This document shows positions 1 to 8,160 of a stretch of 64,000 bases of DNA, in pieces (positions within the stretch are counted from its first letter, which is position 1; the number at the start of each line of letters is the position of its first letter). Both the position numbers and the translations under genes were made by a program. The notes under the pieces are model-generated. The model was not told the DNA's origin, made no database searches, and worked only from the letters and a program-made list of their open reading frames with translations. This DNA is from Nocardiopsis sinuspersici (lineage in GTDB: Bacteria; Actinomycetota; Actinomycetes; Streptosporangiales; Streptosporangiaceae): contig VWVT01000003.1 of the NCBI GenBank assembly GCA_008638415.1, positions 124,001 through 188,000 on the forward strand. Direction: 5' to 3'.

Positions 1-94
1 GACCATAACGGAACACCCTGTCCCATGCCCGCCGACCGTACCCGTGCTGGCGTGCGGGCACTCCCATCCGGCACAGAAAACACAGGTCGACACA

Positions 95-1270
95 GTGAAC
101 AGATCCGAGACGGTAGCGAGGGCCCTGCGCGGGGCCGCGCCCCACGGACTCCTGACGGTTCTGCGCGAGGCGCTCGCGGAGGAGTACGGGGCGGCGTCCG
201 CCGAACTCTTCCTCGCCGACTACGGGCTCAAGGCACTCTGCCACGTCTCCGAGCCAGGGGAGTGCACCGAGGACCTCTCCGTCTTCAACAGTGTCGTGGG
301 AAGGGTCTTCGGCTCCCAGGTGAGCTTCGTCGAAAGCGACCCCGAGTCCGCCGTCACGGCCGTCCACCTCCCGGTGAGCGCGCGCGGTGACCGGCTGGGC
401 GTCCTCACCGTCGAGCTGAAGGAGGGCGACCTCCCCAAGGAGCTGATCGACGACCTGGCACACGCCGCCAACGCCCTCGGGCACGAGATCCTCGTGGCCG
501 AGCGCGACACCGACCTCTACCGGTCGGTCCGCCGCAGGGACCGCCTCACCCTGGCCGCCGAGATCCAGTGGGACCTGCTGCCCGGACGCGCCTACGAGTG
601 CCCCGAGTACAGTCTCGGTGCCCAACTCGAACCCGCCTACGCGGTACGCGGCGACAACTTCGACTGGTCCGCCGAGCCGGACCGGCTCAACCTCAGCATC
701 ACCAACGGCATGGGCGAGGGCATCAACGCCTCGCTCCTCTCCAACCTCGCGGTCAACGCGCTGCGCAACGCGCGCCGCGGGGGCCTGTCGCTCGCCGATC
801 AGGTCGCCCTCGCCGACAAGGCCGTCTACGCCCAGCACCAGGGCGAGTGCTACCTGGACGTCCTCTCCCTCGGCCTCGACCTCGACACGGGCGCCGTGGA
901 GGCGGTCGACGCCGGCTCGCCCCGCCTCTACGTCCTGCGGGAGGACCAGGTGAGCCTGGTCCCCTTCGAGGCGCAGCTTCCCCTGGGCATGGCCGAGGAC
1001 ACGGTGTACACCGTGCAGAGCTTCGGGGTCGAACCCGGCGACCGGCTGGTCTTCGTCAGCGACGGGGTGTTCGACGCCCGGGGCAACTCGGGGGAGGCCT
1101 TCGGGGACAGGGCGCTGGCCCGGGCCGTCCTGGCCACCAGGCTGCTGTCCGCGGCCTCCGTCCCCCAGGAGGTCCTGCGCCACCTGTCCACGTACCAGGA
1201 CGGGCGGGAGGCGACCGACGACGCGCTCGTGGTCTGCCTCGACTGGCGGGGGCGAAAGCACCGGGAGTAG
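95..1270 (+). CDS. PP2C/SpoIIE-type protein phosphatase with N-terminal GAF-like sensor region
   Basis: A 391-residue protein. About residues 1-150 look like a GAF-type sensory region, followed by a PP2C (SpoIIE/RsbU class) serine phosphatase domain from about residue 165. Visible motifs are GDNFD (D187, D190), TNGMGEG (around 204), FVSDGV and the terminal TDDALVV. The usual aspartate of the DxxGHG metal motif is Asn204, which may weaken metal binding. By family, such enzymes dephosphorylate STAS anti-anti-sigma proteins. GTG 95 is chosen over ATG 44 because the family homology begins shortly after it; the Shine-Dalgarno is weak either way. It ends 164 bp before the rsbR-like gene and may be a separate unit of the same stress module. 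Confidence 0.8.
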   Translation: MNRSETVARALRGAAPHGLLTVLREALAEEYGAASAELFLADYGLKALCHVSEPGECTEDLSVFNSVVGRVFGSQVSFVESDPESAVTAVHLPVSARGDRLGVLTVELKEGDLPKELIDDLAHAANALGHEILVAERDTDLYRSVRRRDRLTLAAEIQWDLLPGRAYECPEYSLGAQLEPAYAVRGDNFDWSAEPDRLNLSITNGMGEGINASLLSNLAVNALRNARRGGLSLADQVALADKAVYAQHQGECYLDVLSLGLDLDTGAVEAVDAGSPRLYVLREDQVSLVPFEAQLPLGMAEDTVYTVQSFGVEPGDRLVFVSDGVFDARGNSGEAFGDRALARAVLATRLLSAASVPQEVLRHLSTYQDGREATDDALVVCLDWRGRKHRE

Positions 1271-1434
1271 GCGGCGGGGGCTCCGTCCCACCGGCCGTGC
1301 TCCAGCCGAGGCCGTTTTCCCCACCCGCTACGGCTGGTCACGGCCGCTCGTGCCCGTCTGGTAAATAGTTGTCAGGAAGCAAGCGACGTGTGCGACGTGC
1401 CCGTCCGGTGCCACCCAGGGATGACAGGAGACGT

Positions 1435-2319
1435 ATGACTGACGGAGCCACCAGCCCCGCGGAGGCGGGCGCCGCGGCCGTGGCGGACCTTCTCAGGCGC
1501 CACGGCGAGCAGATCGCCCAGCGGTGGGCGGACCTTCCCTTCTTCCAGACCGTGTTCACGATCACACGGGACGAGGCCGTCGAGGCCTGCCACGCGGTCG
1601 TCGACTCCCTCGCGGCCGTCGCCGAGAGCGGACGCGTCGACGACCTGGAGGCCGTCGGCTTCCGGTCCATCCGGGAGCAGATCGTCGCGATGACCGCCTC
1701 GCGCGCGAGGTCGGGCCTGTCCACGGCCCAGGTGGACCGCGAGGTCGGCGCACTCCGAGAGGCCGCGTCGGAGCTGTTGGCCGCGGACGCCTCCGCACCC
1801 GGGGCCGAGGAAGCCGCCGAGACCCGCGTTCAGCTCCTCACGCTGTTCGCGACCCTGCGGGTCCTGGTCGTCGACACCATGCTCCAGGAGAACCAGGAGA
1901 TCGTCCTCCGCCAGCGCCAGCAACTGCTGGAGATGGCGACCCCGGTCATCAAGCTCTGGGACCGCCTCGTCGCGGTGCCGCTCATCGGCATGCTCGACAG
2001 CGCGCGCAGCCAGGTGGTGATGGAGAACCTCCTGGAGGCCATCGTCGAGCACAAGGCCACCATCGCCATCCTCGACATCACCGGCGTGTCGACGGTGGAC
2101 TCGCTCGTCGCGCACCACCTCATGAAGACCGTCGCCTCGGCACGGCTCATGGGGGCCGAGTGCGTGATCTCCGGCATCCGCCCCGCCATCGCCCAGACCA
2201 TCGTCCAGCTCGGGCTCGACCTCGGACCGGTCACCACCCGCGCCAGCCTCGCCGACGCGCTGGAGTGGGCTCTGGAGCGCCGGGAGTACAAGGAGCTGCC
2301 CTCGCGAGGAAATCCCTGA
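1435..2319 (+). CDS. rsbR: RsbR-like stressosome scaffold protein (N-terminal sensor + STAS)
   Basis: A 294-residue protein. The N-terminal half is helical with a non-haem-globin-like sensor length, as in Bacillus RsbR paralogues; the C-terminal STAS domain carries DITGVSTVDS and GIRPAIAQT, the two regions that hold the phosphorylatable threonines of RsbRA. The first position is Ser rather than Thr here (TVDS versus VVDT). By family it forms the stressosome core together with RsbS and controls release of RsbT. The ATG at 1435 is preceded by ACAGGAG at 1424-1430, a good ribosome binding site, so the longer in-frame start at 1369 is rejected. It is the first gene of a tightly packed run of five. 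Confidence 0.88.
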   Translation: MTDGATSPAEAGAAAVADLLRRHGEQIAQRWADLPFFQTVFTITRDEAVEACHAVVDSLAAVAESGRVDDLEAVGFRSIREQIVAMTASRARSGLSTAQVDREVGALREAASELLAADASAPGAEEAAETRVQLLTLFATLRVLVVDTMLQENQEIVLRQRQQLLEMATPVIKLWDRLVAVPLIGMLDSARSQVVMENLLEAIVEHKATIAILDITGVSTVDSLVAHHLMKTVASARLMGAECVISGIRPAIAQTIVQLGLDLGPVTTRASLADALEWALERREYKELPSRGNP

Positions 2320-2338
2320 GAGCTGATTGGACAAGCAC

Positions 2339-2734
2339 GTGACCAGCCCCTCCACCATTCCCGTCCTCGACCTCGGCGGACTGCTGCTCGTCAGCATCCA
2401 GGGTGAGCTTCCCGACGAGTCGGCCATCGCCCTCCAGGAGGACGTCACGGCCGCAGTGGCGAACACCGGTTCGCGCGGGCTCATCATCGACATCAGCACG
2501 CTCGACGTGGTCGACTCCTTCCTCGCGCGCGTCCTCGCCGAGGTCGCGGCGTCCTCACGCCTCCTCGCGGCCAGGACCGTGCTGGTCGGCATGCGCCCGT
2601 CGGTGGCCATCACCCTGGTCGAGCTGGGCCTCACCCTGCCGGGCATGGACACGGCCCGCACGGTCACCGAGGCGGCGGCCAGCTTCGGGGTCACCATCGA
2701 GCAGGCGGACCGGACGGGACGGGGCACGCCGTGA
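2339..2734 (+). CDS. rsbS: RsbS-like STAS-domain stressosome protein
   Basis: A 131-residue single-domain STAS protein. The motif IDISTLDVVDSFLARVL matches the region around the RsbS phosphoserine (VDSF), and GMRPSVAITLVELGL matches the family C-terminal half. By family it is the minor core component of the stressosome that binds RsbT until phosphorylated by it. GTG 2339 is preferred over TTG 2327 because it gives the usual RsbS N-terminus; neither has a strong Shine-Dalgarno, so translation is probably coupled to rsbR, which ends 19 nt upstream. Its stop overlaps the start of the next gene (GTGA). Confidence 0.87.
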   Translation: MTSPSTIPVLDLGGLLLVSIQGELPDESAIALQEDVTAAVANTGSRGLIIDISTLDVVDSFLARVLAEVAASSRLLAARTVLVGMRPSVAITLVELGLTLPGMDTARTVTEAAASFGVTIEQADRTGRGTP

Positions 2735-3171
2735 GCCAGGCCGAGCGGGAGCCGATACGCGTGCCCATCCGCAAGGACACGGACCTGACGGCGGTCCGCC
2801 AGCACGTGCGCGCCCTGGCGCAGCGGACCGGGTTCGGCCTGGTCCAGCAGACCAAGCTGGTGACCGCCGCCAGCGAACTCGCCCGCAACACGCTCCTGCA
2901 CGGGGGCGGGGGAGCCGCGGAGATCAGTGTCGTCCACGGCAGTACGGGTCCGGGGCTGTCGGTGAGCTTCGTCGACTCCGGTCCGGGCATCCCGGACGTG
3001 GAACTCGCGCTGAGCGACGGCTACTCCACCGCGGGCGGGCTGGGCATGGGGCTGAGCGGCTCCAAACGCCTGGTGCAGGAGTTCGCGATCGAGAGCGTCC
3101 CCGACGGCGGGACGAGGGTCACGGTCATCTCCTGGGCCGACCCGTACTCCGCGAGGCAAGGGCTCCGATGA
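2731..3171 (+). CDS. rsbT: RsbT-like switch protein / serine-threonine kinase (GHKL ATPase fold)
   Basis: A 146-residue HATPase_c protein. The N box ASELARNTLLHGGGG and the ATP-lid motifs DSGPGIPD and GGLGMGLSGSKRL are clear and spaced as in Bacillus RsbT. By family it phosphorylates RsbR and RsbS, then leaves the stressosome and activates a PP2C phosphatase partner. The GTG start overlaps the rsbS stop by four bases, and its own stop overlaps the next ATG, so translation of R-S-T-X is coupled. Partner candidates are the two phosphatases encoded immediately downstream. Confidence 0.9.
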   Translation: MSQAEREPIRVPIRKDTDLTAVRQHVRALAQRTGFGLVQQTKLVTAASELARNTLLHGGGGAAEISVVHGSTGPGLSVSFVDSGPGIPDVELALSDGYSTAGGLGMGLSGSKRLVQEFAIESVPDGGTRVTVISWADPYSARQGLR

Positions 3172-4214
3172 CCAGGGTCTGGGACGTGGAGGTCGGCGAC
3201 GCCACGCGTGTGCCCGAGGCGGCCCGGGCCGCGGGAGAGGCCGCGCGCGGCCTCGGCCTCGACGGGGCCAGGACGGACGCCGCGGTCCTCACCGCGTCCG
3301 AGCTGGCGACCAACATGTGCAGGTACGCCGGGGGAGGCCGCTTCGTGGCCGAGGCGGCCCAGGAGCCCTGGGGGAGGGCCCGGGCGTTGCAGATACTCAC
3401 ACTGGACCACGGGCCGGGCATCCCCGACGTCCCCCGGGCCATGGAGGACGGCTTCTCCACCGCCGACTCCCTGGGCACCGGGCTGGGGGCCTGTGCGCGG
3501 GCCGCCGACTTCTTCGAGCTCCAGAGCAGCCCGGGGAGGGGCACGGTCGCCGTGGCCCGGTTCGCCCGGCCCGAGGACCGCTCCCACTTCGGCGCCCAGG
3601 CCTCGACCGGCGGGGTGCACGTGCCGCTGAGCGGACACAGGCGCTCCGGGGACGCCCTGGCCTTCCGCAGCGGCGCCGGCCGCCGCACGGTCATGCTGGC
3701 GGACGGACTCGGGCACGGGGACGCCGCCGCGGAGGCCTCCACCCTGGCAACACGTTTCGTCCTGCACGGAGGGGGAGGGACCCCCGAGGCGCTGCTGAGG
3801 GGACTGCACGAGGCCCTGCGCCGTACACGGGGCGCGGCCGTCGCGATCGCCGAGATCGACGAGCCCAGGCACCGCCTCACCTTCTGCGGTGTCGGCAACG
3901 TCGGCGCACGCCTGTACCGCGGGGGGCGCTGGGAGACGCTGCTCTCCCGGCCCGGGATCGTGGGGGCCTTCGGCCTGCGCACACCGCTTCCGACCCGGTA
4001 CGAGTGGTTGCCGGGGGACATGCTCGTGTTGCACAGTGACGGACTGCCCAGCCGGTGGACGCCCGCGGGCATCGAACGCCTGCGCGACCGCGACGCGGCG
4101 GTCGTCGCCGGAGCGGTGTTCCGGGACTCCGGCAGCGCCGCCCGCCTGATGCGGGACGACACCAGTATCGCGGTGGCCACGCACACCGTACGCACCGACA
4201 GGGAGGGACGATGA
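3168..4214 (+). CDS. Fusion of RsbT-like HATPase domain with RsbX-like PP2C phosphatase
   Basis: A 348-residue two-domain protein. Residues 1-130 form a second RsbT-like HATPase (ASELATNMCRYAGGG, DHGPGIPD, DSLGTGLGA); residues 150-348 form a short PP2C domain with LADGLGHG (Asp179), GVGNVGARL, LHSDGL and DDTSIAV, all catalytic acidic residues present. RsbX in Bacillus resets the stressosome by dephosphorylating RsbR/RsbS, and this protein probably does the same, with the ATPase domain supplying kinase or docking function. ATG 3168 overlaps the rsbT stop (ATGA), and the gene ends in another ATGA with the next one. Kinase and phosphatase in one chain could make it a self-contained resetting switch; that is inference. 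Confidence 0.85.
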   Translation: MTRVWDVEVGDATRVPEAARAAGEAARGLGLDGARTDAAVLTASELATNMCRYAGGGRFVAEAAQEPWGRARALQILTLDHGPGIPDVPRAMEDGFSTADSLGTGLGACARAADFFELQSSPGRGTVAVARFARPEDRSHFGAQASTGGVHVPLSGHRRSGDALAFRSGAGRRTVMLADGLGHGDAAAEASTLATRFVLHGGGGTPEALLRGLHEALRRTRGAAVAIAEIDEPRHRLTFCGVGNVGARLYRGGRWETLLSRPGIVGAFGLRTPLPTRYEWLPGDMLVLHSDGLPSRWTPAGIERLRDRDAAVVAGAVFRDSGSAARLMRDDTSIAVATHTVRTDREGR

Positions 4215-5899
4215 GGGAACCGCTGTTGGACCTCTCCTGCCACGGCATGGTCGACGTGGCGCTGGCCCGGGCGGCCATGGCCCGTGTGCTCGACCCGGAG
4301 TGCGTCCCGGGCGAAGCCGAACTGGAGTTCCTCGACGGCGCCTCCTCGCGCGCGCTGCGGGAGGTCGGTGAGACGGGAGCGGCCTCGCTGGTGGTGGAGC
4401 TGGCCGAGGACGGGCTCGCCCTGCGGGCCACGGTCCGCGACGGCTCCGGCGTGAGCCGCTGGTCCTCCACCCTCGGCCTCTCCAAGCCCCTGCCGGAGGC
4501 GGTGGAGGGTCCCGAGGCGCCGCGTTCGGACCTCGAACTGCTCTCGGCGGAGCTCCTGCGCACCTCCCAGCGGGCCGGGGCGGTGGCCGCGGTGTCGGGC
4601 GAGCGCGCACGCGACCTGGAGTGGCACCAGCAGGAACTGGAGGAGACCAACCTGGGCGTGCTCGCGCTGCACGCCGAGCTCGCCGAGGCCAGTGACGAGC
4701 AGAGGAGGCTCCTGGCGGCCGAACGGGAGGCCCGGGACGAGGTGGAGGCCTCGCGCAACAGGCTGACGTTCCTCTCCACGGCCAGCGCCGGGCTGATGAC
4801 CTCCCTGAGCCAGACGGAGATCTTCTCCCGGCTCCGGGACCTCCTCGTGCCCCGGTACGCCGACTCGGTCGAGGTGTGGCTCCTCGGGGAGAACGGGGAG
4901 CTGTGCTCCGCCGACGCGCCCGGGACCGGGCCGTCCGGGGCCGAGCCGCCTGAGGAGGTGCTCCTGTCCGCGGCCCGGCGGAGGCCGGCGGACGCCGTGG
5001 CGGAGCAGGGCCGACTGGCCCTGCCGCTGCTCACGGGTACCGACCTCCTCGGCGTGATGCTGCTGCGGCGCGGGAGCGCGGTGGACCCCGACGACGGGGT
5101 CGTGCTGGTCGAGTTCTCCCACAGGGTGGCGGTGTCGCTGGACAACGCGCGCCGCTTCGAGCGCGAGCGCGACACGGCCGCCGCGCTGCAACGGGCGATG
5201 CTCACCGAACTGCCCGGCACCCCGGGGATGGAGCTGACCGCCCGCTACCTCCCGGCCACACGGGGCATGAACGTGGGCGGCGACTGGTACGACGTCTTCC
5301 CCCTGGAAGACGGCGAGTTCATCGGCGTGGTGGGAGACGTCACCGGGCACGGCGTCCACGCCGCGGTGATGATGGGCCAGTTGCGGACGGCCCTGCGCGC
5401 GTACGCCATGGAGGAGCGGAGCCCGGCCGCGCTGATGGAACGCCTGCACCGGCTCCTGGGCCGCCTCGAACCCGACCTGTTCGCGACCGCCGTCATCGTG
5501 CGCTTCCGCCCCGGGGACCCGGAGATGGTGATGGCCGGCGCGGGCCACCCGCCGCCGCTGTGGCGGGACGGCGGGGGCGGGGCCCGGGCGGTGGAGCTTC
5601 CTTCCGGCGGGATGCTGGGCCTGCCGGTGGAACCGTCCTACACCGACCACACGGTCGAGCTGCCGCCGGGTTCGGCCCTGCTGCTGTACACCGACGGCCT
5701 CGTGGAGCGGCGCGGGGAGTCCATCGACGACGGGATCGCCCGGCTGCTGGAGGGTTTCGGCGGGCCGCCCTACTGGGAGAGCGGCCCGGAGAAGGCGGCG
5801 GACGACCTGCTGGACGCGATGGTCAAGCACCAGGACTGCGACGACGACGTGTGCCTGCTGGTCTTCCTCGCCGGAGAGGCGCCGGACACGGCCGTGTGA
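4211..5899 (+). CDS. RsbU-like PP2C phosphatase with GAF domain and coiled coil
   Basis: A 562-residue protein. An N-terminal region of about 100 residues has no recognised motif; a long coiled coil lies near residues 130-190 (HQQELEETNLGVLALHAELAEAS region), a GAF domain near 195-325, and a complete SpoIIE/PP2C domain near 330-560 with VGGDWYD (Asp358, Asp361), GDVTGHG, AGAGHPPP, YTDGLVERR and DDDVCLLVF. All metal-binding residues are present. Position after the RsbT homologues suggests that it is the output phosphatase activated by RsbT, as RsbU is in Bacillus. ATG 4211 overlaps the previous stop. A strong hairpin follows 70 nt after the stop. Confidence 0.87.
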   Translation: MREPLLDLSCHGMVDVALARAAMARVLDPECVPGEAELEFLDGASSRALREVGETGAASLVVELAEDGLALRATVRDGSGVSRWSSTLGLSKPLPEAVEGPEAPRSDLELLSAELLRTSQRAGAVAAVSGERARDLEWHQQELEETNLGVLALHAELAEASDEQRRLLAAEREARDEVEASRNRLTFLSTASAGLMTSLSQTEIFSRLRDLLVPRYADSVEVWLLGENGELCSADAPGTGPSGAEPPEEVLLSAARRRPADAVAEQGRLALPLLTGTDLLGVMLLRRGSAVDPDDGVVLVEFSHRVAVSLDNARRFERERDTAAALQRAMLTELPGTPGMELTARYLPATRGMNVGGDWYDVFPLEDGEFIGVVGDVTGHGVHAAVMMGQLRTALRAYAMEERSPAALMERLHRLLGRLEPDLFATAVIVRFRPGDPEMVMAGAGHPPPLWRDGGGGARAVELPSGGMLGLPVEPSYTDHTVELPPGSALLLYTDGLVERRGESIDDGIARLLEGFGGPPYWESGPEKAADDLLDAMVKHQDCDDDVCLLVFLAGEAPDTAV

Positions 5900-5966
5900 G
5901 GACCGGCGGGTTCCTCCCTCCCGGGCGGAGGGGTCCCGCGGAGGCCGGACGCACCGGGGTCGGACG

Positions 5967-6006
5967 CACAGGGGGCCGGGCACCCGATGGTGCCCGGCCC
6001 CCTGTG
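5967..6006. terminator. Bidirectional terminator hairpin between convergent genes
   Basis: Perfect 18-bp inverted repeat (CACAGGGGGCCGGGCACC and its complement) with a CGAT loop, lying between the phosphatase gene ending at 5899 and the convergent nitroreductase gene ending at 6041. It has no T-tract on either side. Confidence 0.85.
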
Positions 6007-6040
6007 CCTCGGGTCCCCGGCGGGCCGGGTCCCCGGTGGA

Positions 6041-6646
6041 TCAGATCTCGGTGAAGACCTCGTCGTGCTCCAGGCGCGGCAGGCGGTCGAACCACGCGTC
6101 CGGGCCCGGCCTGCCCACGTTCATGACCACGAGCGGCCGCAGCGCGGAGTCCTCGCCGAAGAACTCCCGGCGCACCCCCTCGGCGTCGAAGCCGCTCATC
6201 GGCCCGGCGGCCAGCCCGGCGGCGCGCACGCCCACGATCAGGTAGGCGATCTGCAGGAGCGCGTTCTGGTCGGCCATGCTCCGGCGGGCCTCGACGGGCA
6301 TCCCGGCGAAGTTGTCCCGGGCGTCGGGCACGACGGGGAAGGTCTTCGGGAAGTTCTCGTGGAAGTCGGAGTCCGAGGACAGGATCAGCGTCAGCGGAGC
6401 CGTCAGGGTCTTAGGGGCGTTGTTGCCCGCCATGTGCGGCACGAGGCGCTCGCGGGCCTGGCGGGACCGCACCACGGTGACACGCAGGGGCTGGTTGTTC
6501 ATGGCGGTGGGCCCGTACCTGACCAGGTCGTGGATGGCACGCACCTGTTCGTCGGTCACCGGCTCGTCGGTGAAGCTGTTGGCGCTGCGGGCGTCACGGA
6601 ACAGGAGGTCCTGAGCCACCTTGTCCAGAACCAGGGCGTCAGTCAT
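6041..6646 (-). CDS. Nitroreductase-family protein (RutE/HadB-like malonic semialdehyde reductase)
   Basis: A 201-residue FMN-dependent nitroreductase-fold protein. FRDARSANSFTDEPVTDEQ, LVRYGPTAMNNQPLRVTVV, the NFPKTFPVVPDARDNF segment and MSGFDAEGVRREFF are typical of the RutE/HadB subgroup, in which RutE reduces malonic semialdehyde to 3-hydroxypropionate. No other rut genes are near, so the substrate is uncertain. ATG 6646 has GAGGAAGAAC just upstream; a longer TTG start at 6754 overlaps the neighbouring gene and is rejected. It is the last gene of the minus-strand polysaccharide group but need not be functionally linked. Confidence 0.85.
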   Translation of the reverse strand: MTDALVLDKVAQDLLFRDARSANSFTDEPVTDEQVRAIHDLVRYGPTAMNNQPLRVTVVRSRQARERLVPHMAGNNAPKTLTAPLTLILSSDSDFHENFPKTFPVVPDARDNFAGMPVEARRSMADQNALLQIAYLIVGVRAAGLAAGPMSGFDAEGVRREFFGEDSALRPLVVMNVGRPGPDAWFDRLPRLEHDEVFTEI

Positions 6647-6750
6647 GTTCTTCCTCGGTCGTGCTCGTGGTGCGGCGGGGCCGGAGTCACCGGCACGGGC
6701 GTCAACACTTGTTGCTGAGGAAGATATTTCCTGGAACCTTAGATGTGGGT

Positions 6751-7908
6751 TCAATCACCCACGGGCGTGCCCTGGTGCTGGTGGCCCCTCTGGAGCGGTA
6801 CGACGGGGACCGGGTCGGACGCCTCGTCCACCCACGCCTCCAGCCGCTTGACGAACAGCCGGGCCTGGACGGGCCAGTGGAAGGACGTCCGCGTGATCTG
6901 GTGCCCGGTGCGCGCCAGGCTCCGGCGCAGCTCATGGTCACGGCGCAGCCGCAGCACCGCCTCCGCCGCCGCCGACGCGTCGCCGAACGGCACCACCAGG
7001 CCCGCGGGGCCCTCCGGGCGGCCGGTCACCAGGGCCTGCGCCATCGGGTTGGGCGTGGTCACCACCGGGAGGCCGTGCGCCATGTACTCCACGACCTTGG
7101 TCGGCATCGAGTGCCGGTAGTTCGGGGTGTCGTGCAGCAGGCTCAGCCCCGCCACGGCACCCGCGCAGATCCGCAGCGCCCGGTCGTTGGGCACGAACCC
7201 GTACCAGTGCAGGACGTCCTCCTGCTGGGCCCGGCGCAGCAGCGGCCGCACGCCGACGTCGGCGCCGCCGATCACCTCCAGGCGCACCCCGTGCGGGCGC
7301 AGCATGCGGCCCAGCTCCACCAGTTCGCGCGCGCCGCGCGCCTCCGACACCTGGCCCAGGTACACCACCCGGTCGTCTCCCGGTTCGCGTGCCGGCGCCT
7401 CGGGCACGTCGGTGGTGTTGGGCACCACCGGGTGCTCGCAGCGGAAGCGGGAGCGGTAGCCCTCCTCGGCCAGCAGCAGCCGCATCCGGCGCTCCGCGCG
7501 CCGCTCGAAGGAGCGCACCACCGCGCCCAGCGGGCGCCGCAGGGCCACGGGCACCCACGCCTTGGTGAGCAGGGCCGCGGCCGTGTCCTCGTGCACGTCC
7601 CACACCGTCACCGGGCGCTTGGACGGCAGGGCCAGCAGGAGTTCGGGGTCGTGGAAGAGCAGCAGGTCGGCCCCGGGAGCCTGTTCGGCGAGCACCGCAC
7701 GTGCGGCGCGCAGGGAGGACAGCCGCTCACGGCCGGAGGCGCGCGGCACGTCCACCGAGCGCAGTTCCTTCCACGGGGTTACCCCGCACTCACGGAACGG
7801 CGCCACGTAGGTCACCGTGTGTCCAGCGTCCAGCAGGGCCCGGATCTGGCGGTGCAGGATCCGGGCGTCCTCAGGATGGTGCACAACCGTGGCCACAAGC
7901 GCGTGCAT
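6751..7908 (-). CDS. GT4-family glycosyltransferase
   Basis: A 385-residue GT-B fold glycosyltransferase. The N-terminal half has VHHPEDARILHRQIRALLDAGH and DLLLFHDPELL; the C-terminal donor-binding half has VVYLGQVSEARG and YRHSMPTKVVEYMAHGLPVV, which contains the KxxEYMAxGLPVV motif characteristic of GT4. It probably adds a sugar to a surface or capsular glycan at the inner membrane face. ATG 7908 is preferred to GTG 7917 because AGGTAGG sits 8 nt before it. A terminator at 8093-8133 separates it from the dehydrogenase gene, so it likely has its own promoter in 7909-8090, a comparatively AT-rich stretch with a GATGATCATC palindrome at 7957-7966. Confidence 0.87.
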   Translation of the reverse strand: MHALVATVVHHPEDARILHRQIRALLDAGHTVTYVAPFRECGVTPWKELRSVDVPRASGRERLSSLRAARAVLAEQAPGADLLLFHDPELLLALPSKRPVTVWDVHEDTAAALLTKAWVPVALRRPLGAVVRSFERRAERRMRLLLAEEGYRSRFRCEHPVVPNTTDVPEAPAREPGDDRVVYLGQVSEARGARELVELGRMLRPHGVRLEVIGGADVGVRPLLRRAQQEDVLHWYGFVPNDRALRICAGAVAGLSLLHDTPNYRHSMPTKVVEYMAHGLPVVTTPNPMAQALVTGRPEGPAGLVVPFGDASAAAEAVLRLRRDHELRRSLARTGHQITRTSFHWPVQARLFVKRLEAWVDEASDPVPVVPLQRGHQHQGTPVGD

Positions 7909-8092
7909 CGCGTTCACCTACCTGGGTCACCGTATGGGCGGTTTGTGGCGATCTATGATGATCATCCACTTCAAGAAAGCCGTATGGGTCTTCCGACACG
8001 GTATGCAGCGGGGAAGACGCGCCGAGGAAAGCCCGGTGGCCGGTCGGAGTGCAACGCGTGAACCTTCGGCCAGGGGAACGTGAACACGAAGA

Positions 8093-8133
8093 GGCACGCC
8101 GGTGGACACCGTGGGTGTCCGGATCGGCGTGCC
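8093..8133 (-). terminator. Terminator hairpin of the nucleotide-sugar dehydrogenase operon
   Basis: Left arm GGCACGCCGGTGGACAC pairs with GTGTCC and CGGCGTGCC across a GTGG loop, with a small internal mismatch. It lies 28 nt beyond the dehydrogenase stop on the minus strand, before the glycosyltransferase gene at 6751-7908. Confidence 0.75.
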
Positions 8134-8160
8134 CTTTCGGGACCGGTGAACCCGGTCAGA

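Noticed and set aside
3125..5983. Long open frame on the minus strand across the phosphatase genes
   Set aside because: Its translation is low-complexity Arg/Gly/Pro/Ser and it is fully antisense to genes with clear PP2C motifs; such frames are expected in GC-rich DNA.
6703..6714. CAACA-CT-TGTTG as an operator of the nitroreductase gene
   Set aside because: Only five-base arms and no regulator gene nearby; too weak to list as a feature.
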